Part shown: positions 5,772 through 6,157 of the stretch, in pieces
Numbering within the stretch: position 1 is the first letter of the stretch
Layout: each line of letters opens with the position of its first letter
Source: Ktedonobacter sp.
GTDB lineage: Bacteria > Chloroflexota > Ktedonobacteria > Ktedonobacterales > Ktedonobacteraceae
Assembly: GCA_003450555.1 (NCBI GenBank)
Contig: DMFQ01000443.1
Span: forward strand, 19,372-25,528
Direction of reading: 5' to 3'
DNA: 6,157 nt
Notes under the pieces: model-generated
Databases searched by the model: none
What the model was told of the DNA's origin: nothing
What the model saw: the letters and a program-made list of their open reading frames with translations, nothing else
Position numbers and translations under genes: made by a program

Positions 5772-5817
5772 CTACCCACGTGCGGGCAACACCCGTATGT
5801 GCGAGTAGTTTCTTTTC
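5772..5817 (+). terminator. Terminator-like hairpin with T-rich tail
   Basis: CACGTGCGGG (5777-5786) pairs with CCCGTATGTG (5792-5801) around a 5-nt loop CAACA, ten pairs including two G-U. CTAC (5772-5775) and GTAG (5805-5808) extend the stem across a small internal loop. The tail TTTCTTTTC (5809-5817) follows directly. This fits an intrinsic terminator on the plus strand, though the T-run is interrupted. It would stop a transcript starting near 5611, or act as an attenuator ahead of the gene at 6088. Confidence 0.4.
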
Positions 5818-5857
5818 GCTTTCTTATCGACTAGCCAACGAACCTTCCTCGCTTCCA

Positions 5858-5967
5858 TCCTCGGGTGTATCGCCGTAAAGAGCACTCCTCGTCCTTGTGC
5901 TTGCCGTGCGCTTTTGCTATCCCGAACAGAGCAAAGATTGCTTTCTGTAAACCTGGAAACCCGAGGA
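5858..5967. repeat. Nested inverted repeats enclosing two hairpins
   Basis: TCCTCGGGT (5858-5866) is the perfect complement of ACCCGAGGA (5959-5967), 92 nt apart. Inside lie AGCAC/GTGCT (5881-5885 with 5897-5901), and CAGA-GCAA/TTGC-TCTG (5927-5934 with 5938-5947, with a two-base bulge). This is the shape of a multibranched RNA domain about 110 nt long. It could be read on either strand, or it could be chance. No protein gene is convincing here, and the stretch sits directly upstream of the gene at 6088. Confidence 0.4.
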
Positions 5968-6087
5968 GCCTGCTCCACTTATACGCTCTCGCATAGGTAC
6001 TTTTGTGTGTTTTCTTATACTCATTCACTGGTTTGCCTTCATTAAAAAAATTATTGTTACACATCTGCTTCAAAGGGAGAAAAACGC

Positions 6088-6157
6088 ATGTCACCTGCAC
6101 AAAATAAGCTGCAAGAAGATCAGGCGCTCGACGTGGAAGAAGTTGTCGCGGCGAGTC
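6088..6157 (+). CDS. Start of an unidentified gene, truncated by the window
   Basis: ATG at 6088 opens a frame that stays open to the window edge, giving 23 complete codons (MSPAQNKLQEDQALDVEEVV, then AAS). GGGAG (6075-6079) lies 8 nt upstream as a good ribosome binding site. The N-terminus is hydrophilic and acidic, with no signal peptide or membrane segment in what can be seen. Too little is visible to name a family. A TATACT at 6016-6021 is a possible -10 but lacks a matching -35. The upstream 475 nt include the promoter candidate at 5575-5604 and several hairpins, so the gene may have a long structured leader. Confidence 0.7.
   Translation, partial: MSPAQNKLQEDQALDVEEVVAAS

Larger units (their letters stand above)
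5611..5820 (+). ncRNA. Candidate structured small RNA or 5' leader
   Basis: The stretch follows a promoter-like element and ends in a hairpin plus T-rich tract, giving a possible RNA of about 205 nt. Readable pairings are GCGCA (5633-5637) with TGCGC (5642-5646), the 11-bp stem at 5715-5747, and the terminator-like stem at 5772-5808. An alternative pairing of AGCGCAC (5632-5638) with GTGGCGCT (5753-5760) would enclose the central hairpin and exclude the first one. No convincing protein frame with a ribosome binding site lies within it. It matches no tRNA, tmRNA, SRP, RNase P or riboswitch signature that I can recognise. It may be an independent sRNA or an attenuated leader of the gene at 6088. 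It is inferred only from the order promoter-structure-terminator. Confidence 0.3.

Noticed and set aside
5772..5978. Second overlapping minus-strand frame (68 codons)
   Set aside because: It overlaps the previous frame on the same strand in another register. It has no ribosome binding site and no motif, and it shares bases with the hairpins.
6016..6021. TATACT as the -10 of the 6088 gene
   Set aside because: No acceptable -35 hexamer lies 16-18 nt upstream and there is no extended TG, so it was not called as a promoter.
5831..6100. Minus-strand frame of 89 codons (77 from the ATG at 6064), Lys/Arg-rich
   Set aside because: It overlaps the start and ribosome binding site of the better-supported gene at 6088 on the opposite strand. 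Its own ribosome binding site is weak and I recognise no family. It cannot be fully excluded as a decayed gene.
1..6157. tRNA or rRNA genes
   Set aside because: I saw no cloverleaf with a GTTCGA-type T-loop and no conserved rRNA segments on either strand. Without a covariance search this is a reading, not proof.

Overview
The window reads as chromosomal DNA of a bacterium with moderate GC content. The likeliest group is Chloroflexota, of the Ktedonobacteria type. This is inferred from the gene types: a multi-transmembrane, double-GAF histidine kinase, a Uma2-family nuclease-like protein and a BKACE enzyme, plus short interspersed palindromes with a TTTGTAGGG-type end. There is no rRNA or other taxonomic marker, so the assignment stays an inference.

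Layout, left to right. Bases 1-575 hold no convincing gene. They contain a perfect 23-bp inverted repeat at the very edge (1-53), a degenerate 26/28-bp tandem repeat with a 54-bp super-period (113-248), and an AT-rich stretch with a 14-bp palindrome. A small CxxC/CxxH zinc-ribbon gene (576-746, +) follows and converges on a long sensor histidine kinase (765-3824, -), with only 18 bp between the stop codons. The kinase is transcribed divergently from a BKACE (DUF849) beta-keto acid cleavage enzyme gene (3938-4759, +). A good sigma70-type promoter for the kinase lies between the two. The BKACE gene converges on a Uma2/DUF820 gene (4819-5409, -), which has its own extended -10 promoter at 5467-5475.

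Bases 5410-6087 have no convincing protein gene but are not featureless. They contain a 15-bp imperfect palindrome (5491-5524), then a plus-strand promoter-like element (TTGACA-N18-TACTAT with an extended TG, 5575-5604), then a run of hairpins (5715-5747, 5772-5808 followed by a T-rich tract, and a nested structure at 5858-5967). After these a new gene starts at 6088 with a good ribosome binding site and runs off the window. Either a roughly 200-nt independent small RNA or a long structured 5' leader of the 6088 gene would explain this arrangement. It matches no RNA class I can name and is the most interesting unexplained stretch here.

The four complete genes do not form one operon: their strands alternate (+, -, +, -), so each needs its own promoter. 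No response regulator accompanies the kinase, and no lysine-fermentation genes accompany the BKACE gene, so neither can be tied to a pathway from this window alone.
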